Of a stretch of DNA of 64,000 nt, positions 27,114-46,307 are shown one piece after another (positions within the stretch are counted from its first letter, which is position 1; the number at the start of each line of letters is the position of its first letter). A program made the position numbers and the translations under genes. The stretch comes from Sulfuricurvum sp. (GTDB lineage: Bacteria > Campylobacterota > Campylobacteria > Campylobacterales > Sulfurimonadaceae). Below the pieces are notes generated by a model. The model searched no databases. It saw nothing but the letters and a program-made list of their open reading frames with translations, and was not told where the DNA came from. The stretch covers positions 124,001 through 188,000 of the forward strand of contig NZ_JAUYFF010000010.1 of NCBI RefSeq assembly GCF_030691015.1. Direction: 5' to 3'.

Positions 27114-29198
27114 TTAGCTGTTACGCTTTTTGATAATCTCTTCGGCAACGTTACGCGGAACTTCTTCGTAGTGATCGAATTCCATAGAGTAACTTGCACG
27201 TCCTTGTGTCGCTGAACGAAGGTCAGTTGAGTAACCGAACATTTCAGACAACGGTACGAACGCATCAACAATTTTGTTACCAGAACGGTCACCCATGTTG
27301 TTAACTTGTCCGCGACGACGGTTAAGGTCACCGATAACGTCACCCATGAAGTTCTCAGGAACTTCAACTTCAACTTTCATCATAGGCTCTAAGATTGCTG
27401 GGTTAGCTTTACGACAACCCTCTTTGAATCCCATAGAAGCAGCGAGTTTAAACGCCATCTCATTCGAGTCAACCTCATGGTATGAACCATCGTACAATGC
27501 AACTTCAACATCCTCAATCGGATAACCGGCAAGGATACCTTTTTGCATAGCTTCTTTACACCCTTTTTCAACGGCAGGAACGTATTCTTTAGGAATAACC
27601 CCACCTTTGATTTCGTTGTGGAAGATATAACCAGTACCAGGTACGCCCGGCTTGATACGGAGATATACGTGACCGAATTGTCCACGTCCACCTGATTGTT
27701 TCGCGTATTTGTACTCTTGGTTAACTTCTGAACGGATTGATTCACGGTAAGCAACTTGAGGTGCACCGACTTCCGCTTCAACTTTGAACTCACGGAACAT
27801 ACGGTCAACAAGGATTTCAAGGTGAAGCTCACCCATACCGCTGATGATCGTTTGTCCTGTCTCTTCGTCAGTGTGAACACGGAAAGATGGATCTTCCGCA
27901 GCTAGTTTAGCTAACGCGATACCCATTTTTTCTTGGTCTACTTTTGTTTTAGGCTCAACCGCAACCGAGATAACCGGCTCAGGGAAGTGCATACGCTCAA
28001 GTACAAGACGTTCGCGCTCATCACAAAGTGTATCACCGGTAGTTGTGTCTTTAAGACCTACAACCGCACCGATTTCACCCGCGTAGAGAGATTTGATCTC
28101 TTCACGTTTGTTAGCGTGCATTTTAACGATACGTCCGATACGCTCTTTTTTACCTTTGATGGTGTTATAAGCATACGTACCTGATTCAAGAACACCACGG
28201 TAAACACGTACGAAAGTAAGCTGTCCAACAAACGGGTCAGTCATAATTTTGAACGCAAGACCGGCGAATGGAGCATCGTCTGTTGATTCAACATCAACTT
28301 CAATCTCTTCATCGTCTTCCATAGTCCCTTTGATAGCCGCAACTTCCAAAGGTGATGGTAGGTAATCAACAACCGCGTCAAGAAGAGTCTGAACCCCTTT
28401 ATTTTTAAACGCAGTTCCACATGTCATAGGAATGATTTCCATTTTAAGACATCCGGCTTTAATCCCGCGCATAATCTCTTCGTTGCTAAGTTCACCCTCT
28501 TCGAAGAATTTCTCCATCAAAGTATCGTCACCCTCAGCCGCCGCTTCCATTAGTTGCGCACGGTATTGGTTCGCTTTTTCAACCATATCGGCAGGAATTT
28601 CTGCTTCATGATAGTTTGAACCCATCGCAGCATCTTCATCCCAAAGGATTGCTTTCATTTTAACGAGATCGATGATCCCTTTAAACTGATCTTCAGCACC
28701 GATTGGAAGTTGAATCGCGATTGGATTCGCTTTAAGACGTGCACGGATTTGCTCTTCTACGTTGTAGAAATCAGCCCCTGTACGGTCCATTTTGTTGACG
28801 AAAACCATACGAGGAACCCCGTAACGGTTTGCTTGACGCCATACAGTCTCTGATTGTGGTTGAACCCCACCAACAGCACAGAATACCGCTACAGCACCAT
28901 CAAGTACACGCATAGAACGCTCAACTTCAATGGTGAAGTCAACGTGGCCCGGAGTGTCGATGATATTGATTTGTTTGCCGTTCCATTCACATGTTGTCGC
29001 CGCAGAGGTGATCGTGATACCACGCTCTTGCTCTTGCTCCATCCAGTCCATAGTTGCAGCACCTTCGTGAACTTCACCGATTTTGTGTGATACACCGGTG
29101 TAGAACAAGATACGCTCAGTTGTTGTCGTTTTACCCGCGTCAATGTGAGCGGCGATACCGATGTTTCTTACGTCTTCAAGTTTATGGGATCTTGCCAT
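27114..29198 (-). CDS. fusA: Elongation factor G
   Basis: The translocation GTPase, 694 residues. G motifs are [12 protein letters not shown] (G1), DTPGHVDF (G3) and NKMDRTGAD (G4), followed by the EF-G domains II-V. It is the last gene of the rpsL-rpsG-fusA string; tuf is not downstream as in the E. coli str operon but sits upstream of rpmG in this window. Confidence 0.98.
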   Translation of the reverse strand: MARSHKLEDVRNIGIAAHIDAGKTTTTERILFYTGVSHKIGEVHEGAATMDWMEQEQERGITITSAATTCEWNGKQINIIDTPGHVDFTIEVERSMRVLDGAVAVFCAVGGVQPQSETVWRQANRYGVPRMVFVNKMDRTGADFYNVEEQIRARLKANPIAIQLPIGAEDQFKGIIDLVKMKAILWDEDAAMGSNYHEAEIPADMVEKANQYRAQLMEAAAEGDDTLMEKFFEEGELSNEEIMRGIKAGCLKMEIIPMTCGTAFKNKGVQTLLDAVVDYLPSPLEVAAIKGTMEDDEEIEVDVESTDDAPFAGLAFKIMTDPFVGQLTFVRVYRGVLESGTYAYNTIKGKKERIGRIVKMHANKREEIKSLYAGEIGAVVGLKDTTTGDTLCDERERLVLERMHFPEPVISVAVEPKTKVDQEKMGIALAKLAAEDPSFRVHTDEETGQTIISGMGELHLEILVDRMFREFKVEAEVGAPQVAYRESIRSEVNQEYKYAKQSGGRGQFGHVYLRIKPGVPGTGYIFHNEIKGGVIPKEYVPAVEKGCKEAMQKGILAGYPIEDVEVALYDGSYHEVDSNEMAFKLAASMGFKEGCRKANPAILEPMMKVEVEVPENFMGDVIGDLNRRRGQVNNMGDRSGNKIVDAFVPLSEMFGYSTDLRSATQGRASYSMEFDHYEEVPRNVAEEIIKKRNS

Positions 29199-29238
29199 GA
29201 TAATAGCCCTTAATAGAGTTTATAGTGGATAGGGGAAT

Positions 29239-29258
29239 GATAACCCGAGAGGGTCATC
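29239..29258. other. Hairpin in rpsG-fusA spacer
   Basis: GATAACCC and GGGTCATC pair over 8 positions (one G-U type pair on the transcript) with a GAGA loop on the plus strand, in the 77-base spacer. Its role, perhaps processing or translational control, is unknown. Confidence 0.35.
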
Positions 29259-29275
29259 AAAAGGTTACGTATATC

Positions 29276-29764
<489 letters not shown>

Positions 29765-29816
29765 TCATTTACTCAAAAAACGGTCATCAAAAACCGAATC
29801 TTGTCAGACTAGTTGG

Positions 29817-30197
29817 TTATTTTTTAACCTTAGCTTTTTTCGTTCCGTATTTAGAACGAGATACTTTACGGTCTTTAACACCCGCGGTATCGAGAGCACC
29901 ACGTACGATATGGTATTTTACCCCTGGTAAGTCTTTTACACGACCGCCACGAACAAGAACGATAGAGTGCTCTTGCAAGTTGTGACCCTCACCACCGATA
30001 TAACTAATAACTTCAAACCCTGAAGTCAAACGAACTTTAGCAACTTTACGAAGCGCCGAGTTCGGTTTTTTAGGGGTTGTAGTATATACACGAGTACATA
30101 CACCACGACGTTGTGGGCATGACACCAAAGCGGGTGATTTTGATTTTTTCACTACCGCTTGTCGCTCTTTACGAATAAGTTGGTTGATTGTTGGCAC
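29817..30197 (-). CDS. rpsL: 30S ribosomal protein S12
   Basis: The 126-residue S12 of the decoding centre begins [13 protein letters not shown] and has the [15 protein letters not shown] and [13 protein letters not shown] loops, the classic streptomycin-resistance positions. It has an AAAGGAG ribosome binding site. It is separated from rpoC by a 173-base spacer that includes a UUCG-loop hairpin. Confidence 0.98.
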   Translation of the reverse strand: MPTINQLIRKERQAVVKKSKSPALVSCPQRRGVCTRVYTTTPKKPNSALRKVAKVRLTSGFEVISYIGGEGHNLQEHSIVLVRGGRVKDLPGVKYHIVRGALDTAGVKDRKVSRSKYGTKKAKVKK

Positions 30198-30338
30198 ACA
30201 ATCTCCTTTGTTGAAATGTTCCAGTAGAATTTTAATCCGCTACTTAAAGGGGACTAATAAACGCGCAATAATAGCTAATTTTTGATTAATTTGAGCTTAT
30301 TTTAAGGAATTTGTAAGAGAGGAAGAGGAAATAGGATT

Positions 30339-30352
30339 CCCGCCGAAGCGAG
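30339..30352 (-). terminator. UUCG-tetraloop hairpin after rpoC
   Basis: On the minus strand CTCGC-TTCG-GCGGG forms a 5-bp stem (one G-U) with the very stable cUUCGg loop, 18 bases past the rpoC stop. What follows is a pyrimidine-rich stretch, not a pure T tract. It may end or attenuate rpoBC transcription before rpsL. Confidence 0.45.
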
Positions 30353-30370
30353 AAAGAGACAAAGGTGAAC

Positions 30371-39020
<8,650 letters not shown>

Positions 39021-39069
39021 CTACCTCAATCGAAGTTTTTGATCCCATAGGGATAAGTGCAAAGTCTAT

Positions 39070-39089
39070 GACTCAAGCGTCCTTGAGTC
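39070..39089. other. rplL-rpoB spacer hairpin 3
   Basis: GACTCAAG (39070-39077) and CTTGAGTC (39082-39089) form a perfect 8-bp stem with a 4-base loop. It is the last of three hairpins met by polymerase between rplL and rpoB. Confidence 0.55.
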
Positions 39090-39102
39090 TATAACGACGT
39101 AT

Positions 39103-39146
39103 GGGCACTTTACGAAAGGGTTAAAAACCCGCTTCGTAAAGTGCCC
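39103..39146. promoter_or_regulatory. Long nested hairpin (attenuator or processing site)
   Basis: GGGCACTTTACGAA (39103-39116) and TTCGTAAAGTGCCC (39133-39146) form a perfect 14-bp stem. Inside its loop GGGTT/AACCC can pair again. Its position between rplL and rpoB matches where E. coli has an attenuator and RNase III site that set the ribosomal protein to polymerase ratio. By analogy it may do the same here. Confidence 0.6.
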
Positions 39147-39156
39147 TGTGGGAGGT

Positions 39157-39174
39157 GGAGGCACGGATGCCTCC
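39157..39174. other. rplL-rpoB spacer hairpin 1
   Basis: GGAGGCA (39157-39163) and TGCCTCC (39168-39174) form a 7-bp stem with a 4-base loop, 8 bases beyond the rplL stop. It may be a stand-alone terminator-like element or part of the three-hairpin array. Confidence 0.5.
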
Positions 39175-39182
39175 GATCAAAT

Positions 39183-39551
39183 TTATTTGATTTCGACGGC
39201 AGCGCCAGCTTCTTCAAGCTCTTTTTTCGCTGCTTCAGCATCTTGTTTAGAGATACCTTCTTTGATAGTTGTAGGAGCGCCTTCAACTGCATCTTTAGCC
39301 TCTTTAAGACCAAGACCTGTCATCGCACGTACTACTTTAATAACGTTGATTTTTTTGTCACCACCGTCTTTCAAGATAACATCGAATTCAGTTTTTTCTT
39401 CTGCAGCTTCTGCAACAACAGCAGCACCAGCAACCGCTACCGGTTGAGCAGATACTCCGAATTTTTCTTCGAATTCTTTTACAAGCTCAGAAAGCTCGAG
39501 GACAGAAAGGTTTGAGATAAACTCAAGAACGTCTTGTTTTGTAACAGCCAT
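39183..39551 (-). CDS. rplL: 50S ribosomal protein L7/L12
   Basis: The 122-residue stalk protein has an N-terminal dimerisation helix, an Ala/Val-rich hinge ([19 protein letters not shown]) and the C-terminal GTPase-factor-binding domain [24 protein letters not shown]. Confidence 0.98.
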   Translation of the reverse strand: MAVTKQDVLEFISNLSVLELSELVKEFEEKFGVSAQPVAVAGAAVVAEAAEEKTEFDVILKDGGDKKINVIKVVRAMTGLGLKEAKDAVEGAPTTIKEGISKQDAEAAKKELEEAGAAVEIK

Positions 39552-39616
39552 AGTAATTCTCCTATAAGTATTTTTTTTATGCCGATAATAAAATCAGCGG
39601 TTTTTCAAAGCAGCGA

Positions 39617-40102
39617 TTATGCTGCTTCTTCTTCTTTTTTGCGTTTAAGCGCATCGAGTCCGATTGTGAAGTTGCGAACTGGTCCCATCCATACAGATGC
39701 GAGCATTCCGAGCAACTCTTCGCGTCCCGGTAGAGTAGCGAATGCACGTACTTTTTTCTCATCAGCCGCTTCACCGTCGATGTATGCTTGACGAATAACA
39801 AATTTATCATTCGCTTTTGCAAAATCAACAACAGTTTTTGAAGCAGCGATAGCATCAGCGCCCCATACAAAAATGTTAGTATCAACGATATCAATACCGG
39901 ACATTTCAGCGTTGTTAAGAGCGATAGTCGCAAGTGTATTTTTTACAACTTGAACTTTCGAATCTTTTTCACGTGCAATTTTACGAAGTGCTTCGAGTTC
40001 AGACACTGCTAAACCGCGATAATCACACATGATAACTGCTGCAGAAGATTTAAACTCTGAGGTCAATGTATTAACAATCTCAGATTTCTGTGATTTATTC
40101 AT
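39617..40102 (-). CDS. rplJ: 50S ribosomal protein L10
   Basis: The stalk base protein, 161 residues, with the N-terminal segment VIMCDYRGLAVSELEALRKIAR and the VVKNTLATIAL rRNA-binding region. The frame is open upstream to 40132, but the ATG at 40102 has a strong AAAGGAG site just before it and gives the standard MNKSQKSEIV N-terminus. Confidence 0.97.
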   Translation of the reverse strand: MNKSQKSEIVNTLTSEFKSSAAVIMCDYRGLAVSELEALRKIAREKDSKVQVVKNTLATIALNNAEMSGIDIVDTNIFVWGADAIAASKTVVDFAKANDKFVIRQAYIDGEAADEKKVRAFATLPGREELLGMLASVWMGPVRNFTIGLDALKRKKEEEAA

Positions 40103-40226
40103 AGTTTCTCCTTTCCAGACATACAACTTCAAGCGGGGCAGAGTTTTTCTGATTAAGGCCTAAGCCCCCTACTGTCTTCAGTCCATAAGATAAAGACGAA
40201 GCATTACTTCGTCCGTTAGCCACTCA
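40103..40226 (-). promoter_or_regulatory. Candidate L10 leader between rplA and rplJ
   Basis: The 124-base spacer contains a perfect 7-bp hairpin (40195-40201 with 40207-40213), a GAAGACAGTAGG stretch (complement of 40168-40180) and a GGGGC/GCCCC long-range pairing (40135-40139 with 40164-40168) ending near the rplJ ribosome binding site. These resemble the autoregulatory L10-L12 binding leader found before rplJ in many bacteria. The motif match is from memory. Confidence 0.5.
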
Positions 40227-40922
40227 TTAACGAATGTCTAAAAGCTCTTGTGTTTCAAATTTAATAGCCGGACTCATAGTTAATGAAAGAGCGGCATTTT
40301 TGATGTAACGACCTTTAGCCGTTGATGGTTTTGCACGGTTGATAGCACCGACAAACGCTTTAATATTTTCTTCAATTTTATCTGTATCGAAACTCACTTT
40401 ACCGATACCGGCATGGATGTTCCCTTTTTTGTCAACACGGAAATTTACTTGTCCGCCTTTAACATTGCTTACCGCTTTAGCGATATCCGCTGTAACAGTT
40501 CCTGTTTTAGGATTCGGCATCATCCCTTTTGGCCCGAGGATACGTCCTACTTGACCAACAAGTCCCATACAATCAGGTGCAGCAACAACGATATCGAAGT
40601 TGATGTTACCCGCTTTGATTTGCTCAACCAAATCATCGCTTCCGACGATATCAGCACCGGCAGCTTTTGCTTCATCCGCTTTTGCACCTTTTGCGAAAAC
40701 CGCAACACGAACCACTTTTCCTGTGCCGTGAGGAAGTACAACAGCACCACGGATCATTTGGTCAGCGTGACGTGGGTCAACACCAAGATTAAGTGCAATT
40801 TCAACGGTTTCGTCAAATTTTGCAGATTTAAGCTCTTTTACGAATGCCGCAGCGTCCGCAACAGAATAGCTTTTAGCCATATCTATTTTTTCACTAAGTT
40901 GTTTGTAGCGTTTTCCAGCCAT
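40227..40922 (-). CDS. rplA: 50S ribosomal protein L1
   Basis: The 231-residue L1 stalk protein has [26 protein letters not shown] and the [18 protein letters not shown] signature. L1 is often an autogenous repressor of the rplK-rplA mRNA. It lies between rplK and the L10 leader. Confidence 0.98.
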   Translation of the reverse strand: MAGKRYKQLSEKIDMAKSYSVADAAAFVKELKSAKFDETVEIALNLGVDPRHADQMIRGAVVLPHGTGKVVRVAVFAKGAKADEAKAAGADIVGSDDLVEQIKAGNINFDIVVAAPDCMGLVGQVGRILGPKGMMPNPKTGTVTADIAKAVSNVKGGQVNFRVDKKGNIHAGIGKVSFDTDKIEENIKAFVGAINRAKPSTAKGRYIKNAALSLTMSPAIKFETQELLDIR

Positions 40923-40990
40923 TTGAATTCTCCAATATTAGAATCTGCCGCAAGATTTAGCCTCTTTGCGGTCGAAGAGTAGTGTAGAAA

Positions 40991-41416
40991 TTAATCTACG
41001 ATATCAACACCCATTGAACGTGCAGAACCGGCGATTGTAGCAGCTGCTGCATCGATGTCATCTGTGTTCATATCTTGAATCTTTTGCTTAACGATTTCCA
41101 TCAATTGAGCTTTAGTGATTTTACCCACTTTGTTTTTCATCGGATTATCAGTCCCTTTTTTAAGACCAGCCGCTTTCATGATGAGAGCAGATGCCGGAGG
41201 CTGTTTTGTGATGAATGAAAACGTTTTGTCCGCATATACAGTAATAACAACAGGGAGTTTAAAACCTGCCTTATCTTTTGTACGCTCGTTGAACGCCTTA
41301 CAAAATTCCATGATGTTAACACCACGTTGACCGAGTGCTGGTCCAACCGGAGGGGCTGGATTAGCAGCGCCGGCTTGTACTTGCAACTTGATGTAGCCCG
41401 TAATTTTCTTTGCCAT
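40991..41416 (-). CDS. rplK: 50S ribosomal protein L11
   Basis: The 141-residue L11 binds the GTPase-associated centre of 23S rRNA. It has the [27 protein letters not shown] core and the C-terminal RNA-binding domain ending [10 protein letters not shown]. Confidence 0.98.
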   Translation of the reverse strand: MAKKITGYIKLQVQAGAANPAPPVGPALGQRGVNIMEFCKAFNERTKDKAGFKLPVVITVYADKTFSFITKQPPASALIMKAAGLKKGTDNPMKNKVGKITKAQLMEIVKQKIQDMNTDDIDAAAATIAGSARSMGVDIVD

Positions 41417-41437
41417 TTGTGCTTCCTTTTTTTGAGA

Positions 41438-41968
41438 TTAAATTATTTTTTCGACTTGAGTGTACGAAATATCAACCGGAGTACTACGTCCGAAGATAGA
41501 GACATTGAGTTTCAACGTGCCGTGTTCGAGATCATACTCATCCACTGTTCCCGTAAAGTTCGCAAACGGACCGTCTACGATACGAACCATCTCTCCGTTA
41601 TCGAAGAATACTTTCGGTTTCGGAGCGGAACGATTCGTAACACGATCCAAGATCACGGCGATGTCATTCTCGCTAAGAGGCGTCGGCTTATTGGATTCAC
41701 CGATAAAGCCCGCTACACGCGGAAGCGATTGGATACGGTGCTGAAGATCAATAGAGAGATCCATGTTCGCGAATACGTACCCTGAATACAATGAACGTTC
41801 CGTAATTTTCTTCTTACCGTTTTTTACTTCGATAACATCTTCCGTCGGAACGATTACTTCCGTAATAACATCTTCAAGATGATTTTCAGCAATGATATTT
41901 TCGATAGCGGCTTTAACACTGCGCTCGCTACCTGCATACGTTTGAATCGAGTACCAACGATGTGCCAT
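41438..41968 (-). CDS. nusG: Transcription antitermination factor NusG
   Basis: The 176-residue factor has the NGN domain (RWYSIQTYAGSERSVKAAIE start, YVFANMDLS) and the KOW domain (VRIVDGPFANFTGTVDEYD). It bridges RNA polymerase to Rho or the ribosome. It lies directly after secE. Confidence 0.97.
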   Translation of the reverse strand: MAHRWYSIQTYAGSERSVKAAIENIIAENHLEDVITEVIVPTEDVIEVKNGKKKITERSLYSGYVFANMDLSIDLQHRIQSLPRVAGFIGESNKPTPLSENDIAVILDRVTNRSAPKPKVFFDNGEMVRIVDGPFANFTGTVDEYDLEHGTLKLNVSIFGRSTPVDISYTQVEKII

Positions 41969-41977
41969 GTATTTTCC

Positions 41978-42163
41978 TTAACTCAAAATTGCCGAAACGG
42001 TTGAAGACATGATAAAATCTACCAATGCTAAAAACAATACTACAAACGTAACCACAGCGATAACAGCAATAAATGCTTGTTTAACTTGCGGTTTTGTCGG
42101 GAAAATAACTTTTGCAAGTTCCATTTTCGCATTATGAATGGTTTGACTTAATGTGTTTTTCAT
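41978..42163 (-). CDS. secE: Preprotein translocase subunit SecE
   Basis: The 61-residue minimal SecE has a short amphipathic cytoplasmic helix (KMELAKVIFPTKPQVKQAF) and a single C-terminal membrane helix. It is a single-span form, as usual outside enterobacteria. It lies between tRNA-Trp and nusG. Confidence 0.93.
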   Translation of the reverse strand: MKNTLSQTIHNAKMELAKVIFPTKPQVKQAFIAVIAVVTFVVLFLALVDFIMSSTVSAILS

Positions 42164-42226
42164 CTATTTCATCCTCAGGACATTTCCAACGAATAAAGCC
42201 CGTAAGCATCATTAGTTGAAGATGGG

Positions 42227-42302
42227 TGGCAGGCCAGGAGGGATTCGAACCCCCAACAATCGGATTTGGAATCCGGCGCTCTACCATTGGAACTACTGAC
42301 CT
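42227..42302 (-). tRNA. tRNA-Trp (anticodon CCA)
   Basis: A full cloverleaf can be drawn: acceptor AGGTCAG with CTGGCCT, anticodon loop TTCCAAA, T-loop GGTTCGAATCC, and an encoded 3' CCA. It sits between rpmG and secE, an order common in bacteria. Confidence 0.96.
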
Positions 42303-42335
42303 ATATATCTATTAGAATCCCCGAGGGGAAACGAC

Positions 42336-42488
42336 TTAAAGTTTTGCTTCTTTATGAACCGTGTGCTCACGGCAAAATTTACAAAACTTACGTACTGAGA
42401 ATTTCTCAGTGTGAGTTTTTTTGTTTTTAGTAGTGTGATAGTTACGTCTCGTACACTTCTCACACGCTAAATGGATATTTTCACGCAT
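42336..42488 (-). CDS. rpmG: 50S ribosomal protein L33
   Basis: A 50-residue protein reading MRENIHLACEKCTRRNYHTT at its start and ending HTVHKEAKL. It carries two CxxC pairs (CEKC and CKFC), so it is the zinc-binding form. It lies between tuf and tRNA-Trp. Confidence 0.96.
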   Translation of the reverse strand: MRENIHLACEKCTRRNYHTTKNKKTHTEKFSVRKFCKFCREHTVHKEAKL

Positions 42489-42526
42489 GTTTTACCTTAT
42501 GATTCCAACCCGAAGGTTGGGGGAAA

Positions 42527-43726
42527 TTATGCAAGGATTTTAGAAACAACCCCAGCGCCGACAGTACGTCCGCCTTCACGGATAGCAAAACGAGTACCCT
42601 CTTCCATAGCGATCGGGTGAATCAATTCAGCATTGATTTTCACGTTATCACCAGGCATAACCATTTCAGTACCTTCTTGCAAGGTGATAGCACCTGTACA
42701 GTCAGTTGTACGAACATAGAATTGTGGGCGGTAACCGTTGAAGAATGGAGTATGACGTCCACCCTCTTCTTTGCTCAATACATAAATCTCTGCCTCAAAT
42801 TTTGTGTGAGGAGTGATTGATTTTGGTTTACAAAGAACTTGTCCACGCTCAACATCTTCTTTCTTAGTACCACGGAGAAGAAGACCACAGTTGTCACCCG
42901 CTTCACCCATTTCCATCTCTTTACGGAACATCTCAACACCTGTTACAGTTGTTGTTTGAGTGTCACGGATACCAACGATCTCGATAGTTTCACCGATTTT
43001 GATTGTACCACGCTCGATACGACCAGTAACAACAGTTCCACGACCAGAGATAGAGAAAACGTCCTCTACCGGCATCAAGAAATCTTTATCTGTTTCACGG
43101 ATTGGTTGTGGGATATAAGCATCTACCTCAGCCATAAGCTTTTGGATTTTTGCTGACCACTCACCAAGAGTACCAGTTTTTGCTTCTTCAAGTGCACGAA
43201 GAGCTGAACCAGCAACGATTGGAGTATCATCACCCGGGAAATCATACATATCAAGAAGTTCACGAATTTCCATCTCAACGAGTTCAAGAAGTTCTTCGTC
43301 ATCAACCATATCTTCTTTGTTCATGAAAACAACGATGTATGGAACACCGACTTGTTTAGAAAGAAGGATGTGCTCACGTGTTTGTGGCATTGGGCCATCC
43401 GCTGCAGAAACAACAAGAATAGCGCCGTCCATTTGAGCAGCACCGGTAATCATGTTTTTAACATAGTCGGCATGTCCAGGACAGTCAACGTGTGCATAGT
43501 GACGATTGTTTGTTTCGTACTCAACGTGTGAAGTAGCGATCGTAATACCGCGCTCACGCTCTTCTGGTGCATTATCGATAGCATCGTAATCCATCATTTT
43601 TGCGCCGTTTGTTACCGCAAGTACAGCTGTAATTGCTGCAGTCAACGTAGTTTTACCGTGGTCGACGTGACCGATTGTACCGATGTTACAATGTGGTTTT
43701 GTACGTTCAAATTTCTCTTTTGCCAT
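42527..43726 (-). CDS. tuf: Elongation factor Tu
   Basis: The 399-residue GTPase delivers aminoacyl-tRNA to the ribosome. It has [11 protein letters not shown] (G1), the [13 protein letters not shown]3 region, MNKEDMVDD (G4) and SALRAL (G5), and domains II/III with the kirromycin-site region near the C-terminus. It lies behind four tRNA genes, as in the E. coli tufB operon; no second tuf copy is in the window. Confidence 0.98.
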   Translation of the reverse strand: MAKEKFERTKPHCNIGTIGHVDHGKTTLTAAITAVLAVTNGAKMMDYDAIDNAPEERERGITIATSHVEYETNNRHYAHVDCPGHADYVKNMITGAAQMDGAILVVSAADGPMPQTREHILLSKQVGVPYIVVFMNKEDMVDDEELLELVEMEIRELLDMYDFPGDDTPIVAGSALRALEEAKTGTLGEWSAKIQKLMAEVDAYIPQPIRETDKDFLMPVEDVFSISGRGTVVTGRIERGTIKIGETIEIVGIRDTQTTTVTGVEMFRKEMEMGEAGDNCGLLLRGTKKEDVERGQVLCKPKSITPHTKFEAEIYVLSKEEGGRHTPFFNGYRPQFYVRTTDCTGAITLQEGTEMVMPGDNVKINAELIHPIAMEEGTRFAIREGGRTVGAGVVSKILA

Positions 43727-43823
43727 AGTGTCCTCCGACTGAATGTGTAAATGAATTTGGAATTATACCAAAAAACAGCTGAAATAGCTTTCAAGCTTTC
43801 AAAAAAAATTACAATATTATTAC

Positions 43824-43898
<75 letters not shown>

Positions 43899-43999
43899 AT
43901 AAAACAATGATAAATATGTATTTTGGAAGCTTAAAAACTATTTTACGTTTTAAGGTAATGATGAAGTAGTAATTATGAAATGTATACTTCAGCTCCCAG

Positions 44000-44076
<77 letters not shown>

Positions 44077-44079
44077 AGA

Positions 44080-44165
<86 letters not shown>

Positions 44166-44221
44166 ACGGCCATAATCTGGTCTAACACTGATAAATGTAA
44201 TGCGTTTCCGATTTCATTCAA

Positions 44222-44298
44222 TGGTGCCGGCACGAGGATTTGAACCCCGGGCCTATTGATTACAAATCAATTGCTCTAGCCAACTGAGCTATGCCGGC
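44222..44298 (-). tRNA. tRNA-Thr (anticodon TGT)
   Basis: Acceptor GCCGGCA pairs with TGCCGGC. The anticodon loop is TTTGTAA, and CCA is encoded. It is the first gene after the consensus promoter at 44319-44347. Confidence 0.96.
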
Positions 44299-44318
44299 AT
44301 TGGTGAAATGGAGCCGAA

Positions 44319-44347
44319 ATTATATACACTCTTTCCTAAAATGTCAA
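44319..44347 (-). promoter_or_regulatory. Consensus sigma70 promoter of the tRNA-tuf operon
   Basis: On the minus strand TTGACA (44342-44347) and TATAAT (44319-44324) are separated by exactly 17 bases, a perfect match to the sigma70 consensus. The predicted start is about 13 bases before tRNA-Thr(TGT). Such a promoter is expected for stable RNA and translation-factor genes. Confidence 0.88.
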
Positions 44348-44364
44348 GCGTATTTTAGAGAAAC

Positions 44365-45102
44365 TCATACGATTGTATAAATAACCTCTTTTTTCTTTTT
44401 CGTCTCAACAATTTCACTTAAAAATAACCCCTCTATATTCAAGGCCAAGAGTTCTTGAATTGATCGGACTTGATGGATAGCAGCTTCACGCAAAAGGGTT
44501 CCGCGATATGCTTTTGCCCAGTGACTTACCACTTTCCCCCCTCTGAGAAATTTCAGAGTGACACTCGGTTTGCTTGGGATATAAAATTTGTCGTAATATC
44601 CTGCACGCAAATCTAAAATCTCTTCCTCACCGATCATCTCATTCAATGCGGTACTAAAACCCTCTTTATAATGTTTATCGGGTAGAAACGATCCGATTGA
44701 AGCACCTTGCTTAAGTTTGTAATCGGGAATAGAATCGCCCGCACGGATCGGTCCAAAAAGATTGGAGAAAATAATCGTCTGAGTATCAATGTAGTGTTGA
44801 GCATCCGATGTTAGCAGCGTATAGGTGAGATAATCATACGCAACCCCATCGTAGCGCTCAATCGCTTTCATAGTGGGTACTGTTGCAAAAGGGTATTTAT
44901 ACCGTCCGTACTCTTTAGCGTCTTTGATCCCGAAGAGTTCATACAACTCCTCTTCAGTCCCTTGTTGTGTCAAGGTCTGATACTGTTCAATGACTGCGAG
45001 ACGTTTCGGATAGAGCTCAGGAAAAAGGAGGCTTTGTTGAGTGAGCGGAGGAAGTATTCCCCCCTCCCGTTTCCCTTCGCTCGGTGAAAAAAGGATTATC
45101 AT
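44365..45102 (-). CDS. yaaA: YaaA family peroxide-stress protein
   Basis: The 245-residue DUF328 protein begins with IILFSPSEGKR, and includes YDGVAYDYL, the FGPIRAGDSIPDYKLK segment and the late KVVSHWAKAYRG. E. coli YaaA limits free iron and damage during peroxide stress; the molecular activity is not settled. It overlaps the stop of the antiporter gene by one base. Confidence 0.85.
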   Translation of the reverse strand: MIILFSPSEGKREGGILPPLTQQSLLFPELYPKRLAVIEQYQTLTQQGTEEELYELFGIKDAKEYGRYKYPFATVPTMKAIERYDGVAYDYLTYTLLTSDAQHYIDTQTIIFSNLFGPIRAGDSIPDYKLKQGASIGSFLPDKHYKEGFSTALNEMIGEEEILDLRAGYYDKFYIPSKPSVTLKFLRGGKVVSHWAKAYRGTLLREAAIHQVRSIQELLALNIEGLFLSEIVETKKKKEVIYTIV

Positions 45103-46253
45103 CAGTAATACGCAGCGATAATGGCATAGCTGAGGAAGAACATCATGTGCGATGCCCCCTCAAAATAGTTGGTTTCCCCCTCATCGGTCGTTTTCCATAC
45201 CAAAAGAATCGTCAGCAGCAATGCTCCGATTTGAAGCGGATTAAAATCGAGGGTAAGATTGATCCCTGAGAAGTAGGCTAGCATCATCAAAATCGGTACT
45301 GTCAGGATAATAGATACAGTAGAAGCCCCCATAGCAATGTTAACGACACGCTGAATCTGATCATTGCGCGCGGCACGAACTGCCGTAAAGATTTCGGGAG
45401 AGACACTGATGATCGCAATAACCAATCCGGCTAATCCGGCAGAAATACCATACTCTTTGGCGATATGAACCCCTTCGCCTGCAAAGATTTCCGCCCCGAA
45501 AGCAATAATAGCGATAAAAAAGAAAATTACCCCGAAATTAAACGCTGTACTGAGATGTTCAAAAATATAATCACTCGTCTCATTTTCATCGATCTCCGCG
45601 TCTTCCTCCTCTTGAAGCTTTCGTTTTAAACGGAAAAAGCGGCTGCGAGCCGTTGCCTTAAAAAAATGGGTATGGGTACGGGTTTGAAAAATAAAAATGA
45701 TGATATAGAAAAATAGCAATACCCCTGCGATCAAATGGCTGACTTGGGTTAATGATTCACTTCCATGTTCAGTATGGCTCAACAGCCCCGGTACCAACAA
45801 TGCGCTCGATGCAACAAACAATACGGTACTGTAGGCACTGGAGGTCTCTTTGTTATGCTGCTGTTGTGTATAGGCCAATCCTCCTAAAAACACCGCAAGC
45901 CCTAGAAGCACGTTCAAATCGACGATAACCGCCGAAATGATCCCCCCTTTGACCGTCTCCAAGACTTCGGGAGAGTGTTTAACTTCGAGTAAAATAATAT
46001 AAAGTAAGATAATTTCAACCGCAACGGCACTGAAAGTGAGAACAAAACTGCCATAAGGCTCTTGAAGGCGCTCAGAGAGGATATCAGCCACTTCGGCAAC
46101 GGTCAGTGAAAGAGCGGCAATACCAACGGCGGCAAACAGTGTCGCCATAAGAGAATCATGCTGAGCATGGAAGATAAAAGCAAGAGCAATAGAGGTGATA
46201 CCGATAAAGATATCCCAATAGTCTTCAATAAAATAGCGTATCCGCCTGTCCAA
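45102..46253 (-). CDS. Ca2+/H+ antiporter, ChaA/CaCA superfamily
   Basis: A 383-residue protein with about eleven membrane helices in two halves. The repeated acidic motifs are EPYGSFVLTFSAVAVEI and ISVSPEIFTAVRAARND, the alpha-repeat glutamates of the CaCA superfamily. An acidic/basic cytoplasmic loop (around RLKRKLQEEEDAEIDENE) separates the halves. It exchanges cations for protons; calcium, sodium or potassium specificity is not readable. Confidence 0.83.
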   Translation of the reverse strand: MDRRIRYFIEDYWDIFIGITSIALAFIFHAQHDSLMATLFAAVGIAALSLTVAEVADILSERLQEPYGSFVLTFSAVAVEIILLYIILLEVKHSPEVLETVKGGIISAVIVDLNVLLGLAVFLGGLAYTQQQHNKETSSAYSTVLFVASSALLVPGLLSHTEHGSESLTQVSHLIAGVLLFFYIIIFIFQTRTHTHFFKATARSRFFRLKRKLQEEEDAEIDENETSDYIFEHLSTAFNFGVIFFFIAIIAFGAEIFAGEGVHIAKEYGISAGLAGLVIAIISVSPEIFTAVRAARNDQIQRVVNIAMGASTVSIILTVPILMMLAYFSGINLTLDFNPLQIGALLLTILLVWKTTDEGETNYFEGASHMMFFLSYAIIAAYY

Positions 46254-46307
46254 GTCTTTATCCTTTAAAAAGAGTAATTTAGAATCATACCATAATCGAC
46301 AGTATGA

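Noticed and set aside
40133-40225. An upstream extension of rplJ beyond 40102
   Set aside because: The strong AAAGGAG site and the standard L10 N-terminus place the start at 40102.
43801-43808. Run of eight A before tRNA-Thr(GGT) as a terminator of the tRNA run
   Set aside because: On the minus strand it is a T run downstream of the tRNA, but no separate stem precedes it other than the tRNA itself, and tuf follows closely.
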